Positions 22,546-34,559 of a stretch of DNA of 64,000 nt are shown here, piece after piece. Origin of the DNA: Rhinopomastus cyanomelas (Eukaryota > Chordata > Aves > Bucerotiformes > Rhinopomastidae); contig VXBP01007146.1 in the NCBI GenBank assembly GCA_013400115.1, positions 62,195 to 126,194 of the forward strand, read 5' to 3'. The translations under genes were made by a program, and so were the position numbers. The notes under the pieces are model-generated. The model saw nothing but the letters and a program-made list of their open reading frames with translations. It made no database searches and was not told the DNA's origin. Within the stretch, counting starts at the first letter, position 1. Every line of letters starts with the position of its first letter.

Positions 22546-23718
22546 ATGAGATGAGTCAGGTCTGTCACACTTTACTGAACGACATTTGCTGCGCTAGAAG
22601 TTGCCTTTTTTATCTGCAGCCTTTACTCCTAAATAAAGGTGTCATGTCTAGCAGGAAATCTCAGGTCTTGCGCTGGAGGGACTCTGTGTGTCTCAGGTCT
22701 CTCCTGCTTTGCTGGGCTTGGCTGATGCCTTGTGAAACAATGCATGAAACAGGTTGGACAAGCAAGGGGGAGGATGTCCATTTGTCAGCTTGCTTGCTTC
22801 CCTTCATCGGAAACTCCACGTGTCCTACACCTGCTTCCTCAGAGAACTGAGCAAACCCTTTAAAACATCTGGACTGTAAAGGAAGAAAGAAGGTGGTCTT
22901 GGATCTTAAAACTGTGGGGTTCAGCCGAGTTGCTCCTGAGGATCTGGGTCTCCAGCTGGCAGGGCAGCAATTAAACTCTGGATCTGAGTGTGTGGTAACT
23001 ACGCTGTCCTATCACTATTTTATCAAGGAAGTTCTTCGTTAAGGATTTCACAGGTTGACTGTGAAGACTGACCCCAATCAGAGGATTCTTTTGCAGTGGT
23101 TGATGGGCCTGAATGGTAGTTTACGTTGAGGAGAAAGAAAAACACGACCAGCTTTTGCTGGTTTGCAATGAACCTCCTGGAAAGATCCAAATCCAACAAT
23201 CACTTGAGATTATTGTCTTTTTTTAACTTTCAATTTTCTTTTCACTGAGGCTGCAGAAAAAAAAATCCTCAAAAAAACCCCCTCAAGTAATCCAAATGAG
23301 CTTGAAGTTTCCAAAACCATAATCTGAAGGGAATCAGAAAGACCCAAAATAATAAATAATAGGAATACTAAACAGTGATTAAGAAGGCTTGACCTGTGGC
23401 ATTTGAAGGCTTGGTTTCGGCACTTCTTTTCATCTGAGATTAAAGGGTATTTCCTCAGGGCTATATAATGATGGGGTTTTTAAGCCCCCCTCTAGGGCCC
23501 TCACAGCATCATGTATTTGCTCTATCCTGATCTTCTAGTGTCCTCTGATTTCTTGTGAAACTTTGCAGTTCGTAAAACCCATCAGCCAAGGCTCAGAAGA
23601 AGGACGGGGGCAGTGGATCAGTGTAAAGAAAAACAAATCACAACGGTGAGGTTTGGGTCCCTTTCCACATAAACAAGCCAGTTCTGCACAGAAAATGCAT
23701 GTCCTAGAGACCTATAAA
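22546..23718. other. Unique DNA, A/T-rich patch
   Basis: Poly-T then poly-A stretches at about 23218-23282. No exon or known repeat. Confidence 0.4.
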
Positions 23719-24040
23719 TCACAGAGTATCATGAATTGGAAGGGACCTCAAAAGATCATCCAGTCCTATCCCCCGCCACAGCAAGATCTCCTAGATTCAG
23801 TCACACAGGAACATTTCCAGGCAGGTTTGAAACATCTCCAGAGAAGGAGACTCCACAAACACCATGGGCAGCCCCTTCCAGTGCTCTGTCACCCTCACTG
23901 GGCAGAAGTTCCTTCTCAGACTGATATGGAACCCCCTCTGTTCCAGCTCACACCCACTGCCTCTTGTTCTATTACTGGATAACACTAAGCAGAGCCTGGT
24001 TCCATCCTCCTGACACCCTCCCTTTCCATATAAACCCTGT
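23719..24040 (-). mobile_element. CR1 LINE fragment, group A
   Basis: ATCACAGAGTATCATGAATT, GAGAAGGAGACTCCACAAAC, ACTGGGCAGAAGTTCCTTCT. It ends in the TCCTGACACCCTCCC segment. Confidence 0.94.
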
Positions 24041-24285
24041 AGAGTATACGTCATGCCAGGGAAATCCTGATGATGTGATTTACCACAGAAAGTAGAAAAA
24101 AATAGGAGCAATTCAGGTTGCTGGTTTTTTCAATATGAATAGATCCCCAAAAAGTGCATCAGGTTTAGTTTTACAATTCCCTGTGACAATTCTGTGCCTG
24201 ACAGCTCAGCCTGGCCTGAGCACTGCCCTTGGTGTGGGCACCTGTCACTTACAAACAGCAGGGCTCTATGGATCCCCTCGTCAGA

Positions 24286-24369
24286 CGCGATCCTGCTCGG
24301 GCAGGGGGACTGGACTAGACGGTCTTTCGAGGTCCCTTCCAATCCCTAATGATTCTATGATTCTGTGTC
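24286..24369 (+). mobile_element. CR1 LINE tail, group A
   Basis: GATCCTGCTCGGGCAGGGGG, GGTCTTTCGAGGTCCCTTCC, and a mixed tail ATGATTCTATGATTCTGTG. Only 84 bp. Confidence 0.92.
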
Positions 24370-25328
24370 AGCTCCAGACCCCACCAATCACTGCTGTGTA
24401 GGTGACTTCCTCAGACAAAAGAATGACAAGAGAAAAAAACTCCTATATTTCTGATTTTCCAGCAAGTATCTGTCTACCATGAAATCTCTACCTATTAAAC
24501 TCTAATTCCTGTGAAGCACTGGCCACACCAGAGGTCCCGTGCTCTGTTCCAGGTACCTCTCAACGAGGTACAGAAGGCAGACAGACGGAACACACTCCTC
24601 TTTTTCTTTGCCATTGTTAAAATCATGAAACCCACCAGCCTGGCTTCATAATCCGCTCAGCGGAGCCATCCCTTATCTCCTCCTTTTGAAGGAGGTGGGC
24701 GTGTGAACTCGTATCTCCCACCGTGACCCCAGTCGCGGGATAACTGCTGGCTGCTGTGCGACTGCTACAAACCCAGCGGCACGGACACAGCTCGGCTCTT
24801 CCTGCCAGGGCAGAACCAGCCTCTGCTCCTGCAGTTTGAGCAGTGCATCAGCTTTAAGTAACAGAGAGGTAATGAAATACCCAACTGCTCCTTATTCTTC
24901 AAGGAGAACATAATGCTATTACTCAACAGCAAGTAATGACAGGATTTTAGCTCCCTTTCTGCACACAGAAGAAAAGCCTTAACTCAAACTAGTAATTATT
25001 GCTACTGTTAAAGAACTAAACTACCTATAATGGATGAGCTTGAGGTAGGAAGCCCTAAAGAATGAGAAAGCTGCATCTTCAACAGCAGCAGGGAGACAGA
25101 CCTTTCTTGCTTTATGAAACTATTCATAATCCAGTGAATTATTTGTCTCTCTAAACTACTTCGGCAGAATGAACAACACTGGAAGGGCTGGACGACAATG
25201 CTATCCACCAGAAAGAACGTCCTAGAACAACTTTGCATCTTCACACAGTCATCTAAGGACCAGAATATTTTAAAGACTTTTTAGGATACTATTTCATGAA
25301 GAGTTGTGGGGGTTTTATGTTAGACATA
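24370..25328. other. Unique DNA, nothing recognised
   Basis: 24645-24790 keeps a few CpGs (CCGCTCAGCGGAG, CAGTCGCGGG). No exon or repeat seen. Confidence 0.4.
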
Positions 25329-25768
25329 GGGGTCCAGAGAGAGGCAAAAAGGTTGGGGAAGGATCTGGAGAGCAAACCTTGTGAAGAGAAGCTGAAGAAG
25401 TAGAGCTGGTTAGTCTGGAGAAAAAGAGGCTGAGAAGAGACCTTACTGCTGTCTGCAACTGCCTGACAGGAGGGTGTGGAGAGGTGGGGGTTGGTATCTT
25501 CTCACAAAGAACAAATGATAGGATAAGAAGAAACAACCTCAAGATGCCCCAAGCGAAGTTTAGCTTGGACATGAGGGCAAACTTCTTCCTGGAAAGGGCC
25601 CTCAGGCCTTGGAAGAGGGAGGGGGTTGAATCTCCAGCCCTGGGCATGTTTCACAGTCATGGAGATCTGGAGCTCAGGGATGGGGTTTAGCAGCGACCTT
25701 GGGACAGCTAAGGTAATGGTTGGACTCAAACTTACAGGACTTTTCCCACCTCAATGATTCTGTGATTT
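25329..25768 (+). mobile_element. CR1 LINE fragment, group F
   Basis: GGTTGGGGAAGGATCTGGAG, TTCCTGGAAAGGGCCCTCAG, TGGAGATCTGGAGCTCAGGG, ending CACCTCAATGATTCTGTGAT. Matches the antisense copy at 48812. Confidence 0.9.
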
Positions 25769-26287
25769 CTATTTCTCATTGTTTGTTCCTCAGCCTCTCC
25801 CACAGAACTTCTGTTCATTTGAACCCACATCTAAGATGGGATCTTGTGAGTCAATTCAAACAACGAACTGCCAGAGCCTGGCAAACTGAAAGCTGCTTAT
25901 CCATTGCAAAAATAGAGTTAATTTGTAAAAACAAATAAAGGTTAAACGCCACCAGATAATTCTAGACTGAGTACGGTCCACAAGTTACAGTTACCAAGCT
26001 AATACTCCTGCAAAACACAAGGATGTGAAAAAGCAAACACAGGGTCACAGGGATGATGCAGTGACTACGAACTGTGACAGATACTAATGCTTGTAAGAAG
26101 TAAGACATAAACATCTTTTCACTCACTTTTGTTGAACGAAGCCATTGCCTTCAAATCTCTCTGGTTGCTTCAAACTCCTGCCAAGGTACCTGTAACGAGA
26201 ATCATGACTTAGAATGGGGAATCTGTAGACTTCCTATTATCATTTTAAAAGAATGAATATTTCCTCTGGTAATGTGCTCATAAGCTT
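25769..26287. other. Unique DNA, nothing recognised
   Basis: No repeat or exon seen. Confidence 0.45.
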
Positions 26288-26812
26288 CACAGATAAACAG
26301 ATCATTAGGGGCTGGAAGGAACCTCCAGGGGTCATCGAGTCCAAACCCCCCTGCTCAAGCAGGATCACAGAACCTAAGACAGGTCACACAGGAACCTATT
26401 CAGACAGGTCTTGAAAGTCTCCAGAGAAGGAGACTCCACAACCCCCCTGGTAGCTCCTTCCTGTGCTCTGTCACTCTCACATTGAAGAACCTCTTCCTCA
26501 TGTTGAGGTGGAACTTCTTGTGCTCTGACACCCATTGCCCCTTGTCCTGTTCCAGAGCACAAGCGACAAGAGATTGTCTCTTTCTTCTTGACACCCAGCC
26601 CTCATGGATTTATAGACAGGGATTAAGTCCCCTCATATCCTTCTCCTCTCAAAGTGGAAAAGTCCCAGCTCTGTCAATCTCTCCTCATACAGCAGGTGCT
26701 CCAGTCCCCTCATCACCCTCATGGCCCTCCGTCGGACTCTGTCAATCAGATCTCTGTCCCTCTTGAACTGGGGAGCCCAGAACCCCACACAACACTCCAG
26801 ACGTGGCCCCAC
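26288..26812 (-). mobile_element. CR1 LINE fragment, group G, long copy
   Basis: CTTCACAGATAAACAGATCA, GGGGCTGGAAGGAACCTCCA, back to GGAGCCCAGAACCCCACACA and CACTCCAGACGTGGCCCC. More diverged than A, and related to the copy at 1901. Confidence 0.93.
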
Positions 26813-26842
26813 ATTTATAAACTGCTCCTAGCATGTTGTAAT

Positions 26843-26974
26843 ATCACAGAACATTAGGGACTGGAAGGGACCTTGAAAGACAATCCAGTTAAATCCCCCT
26901 GCCACAGCAGGATCCCGTAGACCAAGTAGCATAGGAATGTGTCCAGGCAGGTTTCAAACTCTCCTGAGAAGATG
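26843..26974 (-). mobile_element. CR1 LINE fragment, group A, 3' end
   Basis: ATCACAGAACATTAGGGACT to CAAACTCTCCTGAGAAGATG. It lies 30 bp beyond a group G copy in the same orientation. Confidence 0.93.
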
Positions 26975-28020
26975 CAATATGACTACTATTGCTTTATGTA
27001 AATGATCCCTACGATGTCATCTGGAAAAAAACCCTAAAACCCAACTGAAAAACAAACTCCCAAAGTAAAACAACAAAAAAACCCACTTTTGAAGTTACTT
27101 ATTGACTTCTGTGCTACTATCCCAAAGACCGGAGTTCATTTCTTCTCGGAGATGATATAGATTTCTATCTTCTGTGCTGAGAATAACTCAATATTGTTGA
27201 AAGGAGCAAAACAGGGAATTGTGGTTAAAGAAGAAATATGATTCTCTGCCCGGCCTTTGTGGTTAGAGAAGAAATACGACTCTATACGGTGCCTTTCAGC
27301 ACAGCTCCCAGCAATAGGTCTGATTCAAAGGTACTGAGGTCAGCGGCTGCTGCTCTGCTGACCTCCTGCTCCGTGGGTGCGACTGGGGGACCCTGCGGGT
27401 GCTTTGTTATTTCTTCCCTAAATGCCTCCTTCCTTGCAGTTTGCCATTTCTGGTGCTGTTGATGGTAACAAGGACAGAGTTCACTTTTATGCCTTATTTC
27501 TTGCTCTCTCTGAGCTTAGCAGCCCATGAAGTAGAGCTGCCCCACTGCTGACCACCCCAAGGGGCTGTATTTATCACTCAGCGAAGCCAGCATTGATTTT
27601 CCCGTCACTGATCCTTATCCACCAGAAGAGAGATGGAAAATAACCGTCTCTGGAGCTCTGCATGTGGCACATGCACTAAGCCATAAAGCAGGGCCCATAC
27701 CTGGGAAATGATAGCTGGATGGCCCGGGAAATTATGCTCTTCGAGCCTCCCTGACATATTGATACCTACGAGCTCTGAATTCTCACAACTGGAGGGCATG
27801 CAGCCATCGTCTTGCAGCACTCCTTAGGAACAGATCATTCTCACCCCTCCTGTACAAAACAAGGTTGCTAAGAAGAATAAATCTGCTCTATTTGCAAACT
27901 ACATGAAGAGATTGTTTCCCAGACGTGTTCTGAGAAACCACGTCCGATTATGGATCATTCCCAACCACCTGAGTGTGAGGGCTTGACATGCAAAATGTGA
28001 GCAGTGGCACGGCGTGCACA
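26975..28020. other. Unique DNA with a 38-bp tandem duplication
   Basis: Contains the duplication at 27219-27294 and an A-rich patch at about 27025-27085. No exon or repeat family recognised. Confidence 0.4.
27219..27294. repeat. Two-unit 38-bp tandem duplication
   Basis: Unit 1 at 27219-27256 begins TTGTGGTTAAAGAAGAAATA and unit 2 at 27257-27294 begins TTGTGGTTAGAGAAGAAATA. By eye about 30 of 38 positions match. Confidence 0.8.
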
Positions 28021-28651
28021 CAGCCGGCTGAACAGGAGCCAGCTGGGTGCCCAGGGGGGCCAAGAAAGCCAATGGCATCCCGGCCTGGATCAAGAACCAG
28101 CAGTAGTACGGAGGGGATGTTGCCCCTTTACTCGTGAGACTGCACCTGGAGCACTGGGTTCAGTTTTGGGCATCACAGGGTAAGAAGGACATTGAGGGGC
28201 TGGAGCGGGGACAGAGAAGGGCAATGAGGCTGGGGAGAGGGCTGGAGAACAGGCCCTGTGAAGAGTGGCTGAGGGAACTGGGGTTACTGAGTCTGGAGAA
28301 GAGGAGGCTGAGAGGAGACCTTATTCCTCTCTACAGCTGCCTCAAAGGAGGTTGTAGTGAGGCTGGTGCTGGCCGCTTCTCCCAAATTCCTAATGATAGG
28401 ACGAGGGCAAATGGCCTCAAGGGAGGTTTAGATTAGATCTTAGGAAGAACTTCTTTGCTGACAGAGTGGTTGGGCACTGGAACAGGCTGCCCAGGGTGGT
28501 GGTGGAGTTCCCATTCCTGGAGGAGGTTAACAACTGGGTAGCTAGAGCCCTTGAGGCCATGGTCTAGGGATGAGGGAGCTGTTGGGCTGAGGGCTGGACT
28601 TGGTGATCCTCAAGGTCCTTTCCAGCCAGGATGGTTCTATGATTCTATGAA
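28021..28651 (+). mobile_element. CR1 LINE fragment, group D, long copy
   Basis: About 630 bp, starting upstream in ORF2 (GGGGGCCAAGAAAGCCAATG), with the open segment 28134-28436 encoding the ORF2 C-terminal region. Ends GGATGGTTCTATGATTCTAT. Best-preserved group D copy in the window. Confidence 0.95.
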
Positions 28652-29220
28652 TCACATAACTCACCGGTACACGCTTGGTGAGTCAGGTTTCCTATGCAAA
28701 TGGTCACATTAACATTAATTTTATATGGAATTTTCAGAAAAGATCCTTCAGTGTCTCCTCTCCTCTAGCTGGTTGCACCCACCACAGCGACGGCCCTGCC
28801 TCAGATTTGCAGACAGTAGCAATAAAGGGAAAGTAATGGCGAGGAAAAACATATAAAGGAGCAAAACTGAAGATAAAGTGCACAGAAAAATATCTGCAGG
28901 ATTTTCTCGCATCGGTTTTCAGTGATGAACCGAAGGCTGCCAAGGTCAACCTGAATTTCTCATTGATTTATTGGACTTCTGCCGCCTGCCTTTGTTTCAC
29001 TTACAGACTTTAACTTGTGGTCAGCAGGGAGAATTCATGGCAAGACCCATGGCTCTTTTTCATTTGGAACTGCAGCCCATATTAAGCAGAGGTATGAGGC
29101 ACAAAAGCAGTCTGCTTCTGCATAATCAGAGCAGAGCTGCACGAAACAGAGGGATGCAGCAGTTACGATGCAACGATGACCCCAATCTTTTCTCTCTGCT
29201 AGTGATCCTGCTCCTCTTAA
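28652..29220. other. Unique DNA, nothing recognised
   Basis: No repeat or exon seen. Confidence 0.45.
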
Positions 29221-29340
29221 ATCACAGAATCACAGGATTGGAAGGGACCTCTAAAGGTCTTCTAGTCCAATCCCCCTGTAACAAGTGGAGACACCTCTAA
29301 CTCGACCAGATTGTTCAGAGCCCCATCCAGCCTGACCTTG
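29221..29340 (-). mobile_element. CR1 LINE fragment, group E, 3' end
   Basis: ATCACAGAATCACAGGATTGG, CTCTAAAGGTCTTCTAGTCC, AGCCCCATCCAGCCTGACCT. Confidence 0.88.
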
Positions 29341-29376
29341 AATGATTTAGGTTGGAAGGAACCTTAAAGATCAATG
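29341..29376 (-). mobile_element. CR1 LINE tail remnant, group E
   Basis: AATGATTTAGGTTGGAAGGA and ACCTTAAAGATCA repeat the start of a group E tail straight after another E fragment, giving a tandem pair. Confidence 0.7.
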
Positions 29377-29767
29377 ATCGACAATCATGGTTGTATTTTC
29401 CACCTGCAAACCTAGTAACTATTAAAAACCTGTTAATTTGGCTGTTTTTGGAAGGAAATAATGTAGGCAAAATGAAAGGCACAGGTTAGTTGCCCACCAA
29501 GCCTTGGGCCAGCACAGTGCCCTTGCCTGAAATCTCTGCACTTGTGCTGACAAGTCAGGTTTTAAAGCCGTTGCTCCACCCATTCCTCTGCTGCTGTCAG
29601 CAGGCCAGACCCTTCACTCTTTTCTTACTTACGTATCCCCCATACTCATGTGAAGTGTTGGATTTATTTTTAATTTAAATGTCAAACAGTAGAGGAATAA
29701 AAACTACTGCTGAAATGGATAGATCTCTGCTGAACTGTAGCTGTTACTGCCTGGCTTGTCAAGAGAC
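29377..29767. other. Unique DNA, nothing recognised
   Basis: No repeat or exon seen. Confidence 0.45.
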
Positions 29768-30115
29768 CACAGAAACACAGAACATTAGGGGTTGGAAGGG
29801 ACTTCCAAAGATCATCCAGTCCAAACCTCACCACAGCAGGATCCCCTAGATCCAGTCACACAGGAACACGGCCAGGTGGGTTTTAAACCCACCCTTCACA
29901 TATTTATCAACATTAATGGGGTCACCCTTCAGTCTCCTTTTTTCCAAGCTCAAGAGCCCCAGCTCCCTCAGCCTTTCCCCCTCATCAGGGAGATGCTCCC
30001 CTCCCTTCATCATCTCTGTGGCTCTGCGCTGGACTCTCTCCAGCAGCTCTGTGTCCTTCTGGAACTGAGGGGCCCAGAGCTGGACACAATATTCTAGCTG
30101 CGGTCTCACCAGGAA
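29768..30115 (-). mobile_element. CR1 LINE fragment, group A, internal deletion
   Basis: The tail part runs to GGTGGGTTTTAAA at about 29887, then jumps directly to CCCACCCTTCACATATTTAT. About 170 bp present in sister copies is missing. The upstream part encodes RPQLEYCVQLWAPQFQKDTE on the minus strand. Confidence 0.94.
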
Positions 30116-30825
30116 CCTCTTTAACTGCCTGCTCTCTCTCTCTCTGCCTCAGGAGAACTTTATTCTCATGCGAAGACCACAAAGTGCTTTGAAACCAAGC
30201 AGGAACCCTTCAGAAGAGGACGCAAGAAGAGTGACAGCATTGAAGGAAATCAAAATGTACCTTTTCACTCCCTCTGACTAAAGCTCTGGAGCTCCTGGTT
30301 TATTTCTCAGGGAGGTGCTGTGATTTACAGAGTCTAATTCTGGAGCGGTTTACATTATTTTGGTGTGAATGAAAACCCAGCCATTGATTAGCCTGAGCTA
30401 CTAAAATATCTCTGCAGCAGTCTCATTCCTGCAGATGCATGCATTGATATTCTCCAGGTAAATTATGCCAACACAGGGAGCATTTACAGCTGTTCCCTTC
30501 CAGTGCTGTTCCACCCAGAGATGTTCTGCCAGTCACTTACAAGCACAAGCTGTACAACGGGATTATTTAAACGTTTTAATTAGTTGTCGTTGCCGAGAGA
30601 CAATGTTAGAGGCGCAGAACATCTTTCTGAAGGATTTACTCATGGTAAATCTGTCAATAGACAACAACAGAGCATGGGGGGGCTGCTGTAATGTGAAGAC
30701 GGCACTAATCTCCAGCAGATCTGTAATGATTGTCACCAGGTTGGGATCTGCGATGAAAGAACTGGATGGAATGCACTTTTCAGGATGGGAGAGGGGCAAA
30801 CGGGCAAGCCCTGCAGTCTCCAAAG
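30116..30825. other. Unique DNA with a short CT run
   Basis: CTCTCTCTCTCTCTG at 30132-30145, directly after a CR1 5' truncation point. The rest is unassigned. Confidence 0.4.
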
Positions 30826-31060
30826 AGGGCCTCAAGTTGTGTCAGGGAGGTTTAGACTGGATCTGAGGAAGCAGCTCTTTGCTGAGAGAGTGGTTGGACA
30901 CCAGACCAGGCTGTCCAGGGAGGTGGTGGAGTCCCCATCCCTGGAAGTGTTTAAAAACTGAGTAGCTAGAGCCCTTGAGGCCATGGTGTAGGGATGAGGG
31001 CTGGACTTGATGATCTTCAAGGTCCTTTCCAGCCATAATGATTCTATGATTCCATGATCA
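30826..31060 (+). mobile_element. CR1 LINE fragment, group D, 3' end
   Basis: GGCCTCAAGTTGTGTCAGGG, GAGCCCTTGAGGCCATGGTG, ATAATGATTCTATGATTCCA. Confidence 0.94.
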
Positions 31061-31645
31061 CCATGGCCCATCTCAAGGCACTGTTCACAACACAAGCAAA
31101 CATCATTTTTGCACTAGCCACAGATAGCTATTTTATTTTCCTCTGCCTTTTTAAACCCAGTTGGAGCGTTTGAGTGTCAGAAGTAATCAGCAGTGAATTA
31201 ATTACAAACATGGATTTAGTAATTGCTTCTTTGCTGGAATTTAATATTTGCCTCCCAGTAATCTAGCGGGGGAGTCTGCTCTGCATTGTTCAGCACCGTT
31301 CCAGGGGATTAGTAAGAATTTCATAACTACTGTATTTTTTAAGTCTTTGGACGACGGGTAATTAACTGAAGCACAAACACTGCTTTGGTAAGAAAAAATA
31401 GCCAACTTGTCATTTCTCTTGCTTGGGAGAGGTCAGGTGCAATTTTAATCTGGTTGGAAGACCTCTCTTATTCTTATAAAGACCTGCCTCGTGTTGAATG
31501 CTGGTAGAAACCCTAGATTTATAGAGCAGACCTGCAGATTCATATAGAGATAGATAGGAGAGCTCACGAAAAATAACAAACAGCCTCTCCCCTGACACAT
31601 TTTTATTGCCTAGGGTGTTAACACTAGATTTAACTATCTGACACT
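31061..31645. other. Unique DNA, nothing recognised
   Basis: AT-rich near 31180-31340. No repeat or exon seen. Confidence 0.45.
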
Positions 31646-32232
31646 CAGAATCACAGATTTATTGAGGCTGGAAAAGACTCTAAGATATCCAGCCCAGCAC
31701 CTAACATCACCACATCGGCCAGACCAGGATCACAGCCAGGCTGGCCTTAAACATCTCCAGGGATGGGGACTCCCCCACTGCCCTGGGCAGTCCAGTCCAG
31801 GCTCTGATCACTCTTCCCATGAGCAAGGGCTTCCTAACACCCAACCTAACCCTTCCCTGGCAGCTTCAGGCCCTGCCCTCTTGTGCTGGTTGCCTGGGAG
31901 AAGAGCCTGACCTCCACTTGACTACAAACTCCCTTCAGGCAGCTGGAGAGAGGGAGAAAATCCCCCGAGTCTCCAGGCTGAACTCCCTGCTAGCTCCCTC
32001 AGCCTCTCCTCATCAGACTTTCCCTCCAGTTCCTTCCCCAGCTTTTTGCTCCTCTGAACCTTCTCCAACCTTTCTGTCTCTTTCTTGAAGTGGGGGTCCA
32101 GCACTCCTCACAGGACTTGAGGGGAGGCCTCCCCAGTGCCCAGTACAGTGGGAGAATGACGTCCCCAGCCCTGCTGGCACAACTATTGCTGATCCAAGCC
32201 AGGATGCCATTGGCAACAAGCAAGGCTGCATG
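31646..32232 (-). mobile_element. CR1 LINE fragment, group B, long copy
   Basis: CAGAATCACAGATTTATTGA, TTCAGGCCCTGCCCTCTTGT, CTTGAAGTGGGGGTCCAGCA, and upstream to CCAGGATGCCATTGGCAACA. It is the copy reaching furthest 5' in group B here. Confidence 0.95.
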
Positions 32233-32432
32233 ACTTTTCACTGTTATTTCATTATTACAGCTAATAGTCTGCATAAACTCAAATATTGAGGATAGAATCT
32301 ATCCAGTTACAGAGAAAAAAAAATGGAAAGGACTGACACAGTACAGGCTGGTAAGAAATATCTGCTCAAAGATGTTTCCTCAACCAAATAGATAGCAATT
32401 TTAATTCAGTAGCCACTATCTACAGATCTTCT

Positions 32433-32577
32433 GAATCACAGAACACTAGGGATTGGAAGGGACCTTGAAAGATCATCCAGTCCAATCCCCCTGCCACAGC
32501 AGGATCCCCTAGATCCAGTCGCACAGGAACATGGCCAGAAGGGTTTGAAACATCTTCAGAGAAGGAGACTCCGCAAC
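32433..32577 (-). mobile_element. CR1 LINE fragment, group A, 3' end
   Basis: GAATCACAGAACACTAGGGA to AGAAGGAGACTCCGCAACA. Close to consensus. Confidence 0.94.
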
Positions 32578-33074
32578 AAATTAGAAAGTCTGGAAAAAGT
32601 CCTGAACCCAGAGACAATGCTGAATCAGAAAACCACCCACCTGCTTTTACACTTGAATTCATAGGCCAACTGGGAAAAAAAACAGTGTGGAGCTGAAACA
32701 TCCTGTTACCACTTGCTTTTATAGAGGTAAGAAGTGAAGAGAAGAAAGATGAAGAGTCTCATTGCTGCTATTTGCTTTTTTCAGCTGGCATAATATTAAC
32801 TGAGGGATGACATTAAAACTGTCTGTTTGGCCACGAATCCTTTTGGCCAACAGTATCAGAGTTGATTGAACAAAAAAAAATGCAGTTGGGCTACAAACTG
32901 GGCCAGAGCAGGGCGCAGCTGTAGCTACAATAACACCTGCCAGATCAACACTGTGCCCAGTATCTTGATCTGATGGAAATCAAATCAAAATCTCTAATTA
33001 AATTTAATAGCGGCCCTTTCCTTTTATGTGTTCAAAAATAAACTGAGTCAGGTGGAAAGCTTTCTTCTTTAGAA
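32578..33074. other. Unique DNA, nothing recognised
   Basis: Poly-A run at about 32869-32880. No exon seen. Confidence 0.45.
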
Positions 33075-33137
33075 GAGAATCACAGAACATTAGGGATTGG
33101 AAGGGACCTCAAAAGATCATCTAGCCCTAAACCCCCA
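33075..33137 (-). mobile_element. CR1 LINE tail, group A
   Basis: GAATCACAGAACATTAGGGA to CATCTAGCCCTAAACCCCC. Only about 60 bp. Confidence 0.92.
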
Positions 33138-33357
33138 AAGTCCTTTTAGGGGCAAAGCTTTATCACATTCCATAGCAGAAACACAGACAGGTATTCCTAC
33201 TTAAATAATGTTGTCTGAAAATATTAGATTTCTTATCTTTACGATACTGTGAATATTTTAACTGTAGTAAATAGTCTATTCCGTATTTTTCATTCATTAT
33301 TCCTATTTAAATCAATGTTTATGACCCCAGGAAGTCTGGAAAATCAAAGCTGGGTAC

Positions 33358-33418
33358 CAATCACAGAACCCATTAGGGATTGGAAGGGACCTCGAAAGAT
33401 CATCTAGTCCAATCCCCC
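33358..33418 (-). mobile_element. CR1 LINE tail, group A
   Basis: CAATCACAGAACCCATTAGG to ATCTAGTCCAATCCCCC. A second minimal tail copy 220 bp after the previous one. Confidence 0.92.
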
Positions 33419-33526
33419 AATACTACTATTCTAATGATTTCCAATGAACTATGGGGACAGTTCACCCAGTGGCTGTTCAACTCTTCAAGAAGATTTGGAA
33501 AGGCTGGAGAGTTGGTATTTTAAGAG

Positions 33527-33562
33527 GAATCATAGAATCAGAGGGGATTGGAAGGGACCTCT
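33527..33562 (-). mobile_element. CR1 LINE tail, group A-like, antisense
   Basis: GAATCATAGAATCAGAGGGG then ATTGGAAGGGACCTCT, 36 bp, joined without spacer to a sense CR1 segment. Confidence 0.8.
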
Positions 33563-33777
33563 GTAATGAGTTTTAACACAAACAAATGTAGGTCCTTCAC
33601 TTGGGAAGGAACAATGGGAGGCATCAATAATGTTGGGTAGTGACCAGCTAGAGAACACCTCTGGGGAGAGGGATGTTGGAGTTGTTGCAGATGACAAACT
33701 AAAAATGGATCAGCCCTCAGGGTCAAGAAGGCCAACAGGGTGTTTGGGATGGATCAAGAGGAGGGTGTCTGAGAGAC
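33563..33777 (+). mobile_element. CR1 LINE upstream ORF2 segment, sense
   Basis: AGGTCCTTCACTTGGGAAGG, GTAGTGACCAGCTAGAGAAC, AAGAAGGCCAACAGGGTGTT. This is ORF2 sequence lying 5' of what most copies keep. There is no 3' part. Confidence 0.85.
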
Positions 33778-34559
33778 AAATCATAGAGCTGTTAGTGTGC
33801 AATGACTCTGACAAGCAGGAATCACATAAGCTTGGCAAACTTCAAACAACGCCAGACAGAATTTCTACATTTAAATGTCCATTTATTTATTCAGGGGCAC
33901 TTTTTGCAGATTATCTGTGTGGAAAGAATCTCAACTTTAGACAAATTAGGATCTATTTCTTTAGATCTTTAACATGTATCTATTTAAATTAGGATCTATC
34001 TCTTCATTAGCTTCAATTTTAATTCTTGAACATTGCGGGGGCTGCCCTGGGATGTCTGAATTCCTGTCACTCTTGCTGCAGGAGATTAGAGTTCTGGCTA
34101 TCTAATATTCTGACAAATCAGGCCTAATTATCATCCTCTAAAAGGAAGAGATTGATAAAATCAGAGAGGTGATTATTTTAGGGACTGTAGAACAGACTAT
34201 GAAGTGCTACAAACAATTAGCGAAGGATCTCCAGGGGCTTGAGGGGGAGAGCTGAGACATAAGCAAGTCAGATTAGAACTAATCAGGATGGATAGGAGGA
34301 TTAGATCTCCAAAGCACTGCGTGGAGTTAAAAACAGAGAAAAATTCAAACCCTCATTGGGCAGTTTTCCTGTGGACATGAACAGCCAGCGATGACCCAGA
34401 GTCCGCTGACTAAGCGACATGTTGGTTCATTAGAGGAGGTCACACTGTCCTACCTCTCCACTGGGAAACAACCTGCTTCGTACAGCACAGACAAGGGTGA
34501 ATCCCATCACTGAGAGCTTTGGCTGTATTTGATGTCGTGGTAGTTCAGTGTTCTTTGCA
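33778..34559. other. Unique DNA, nothing recognised
   Basis: The last part of a frame that starts in CR1 (33630-33992) enters it without a recognisable domain. Confidence 0.45.
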
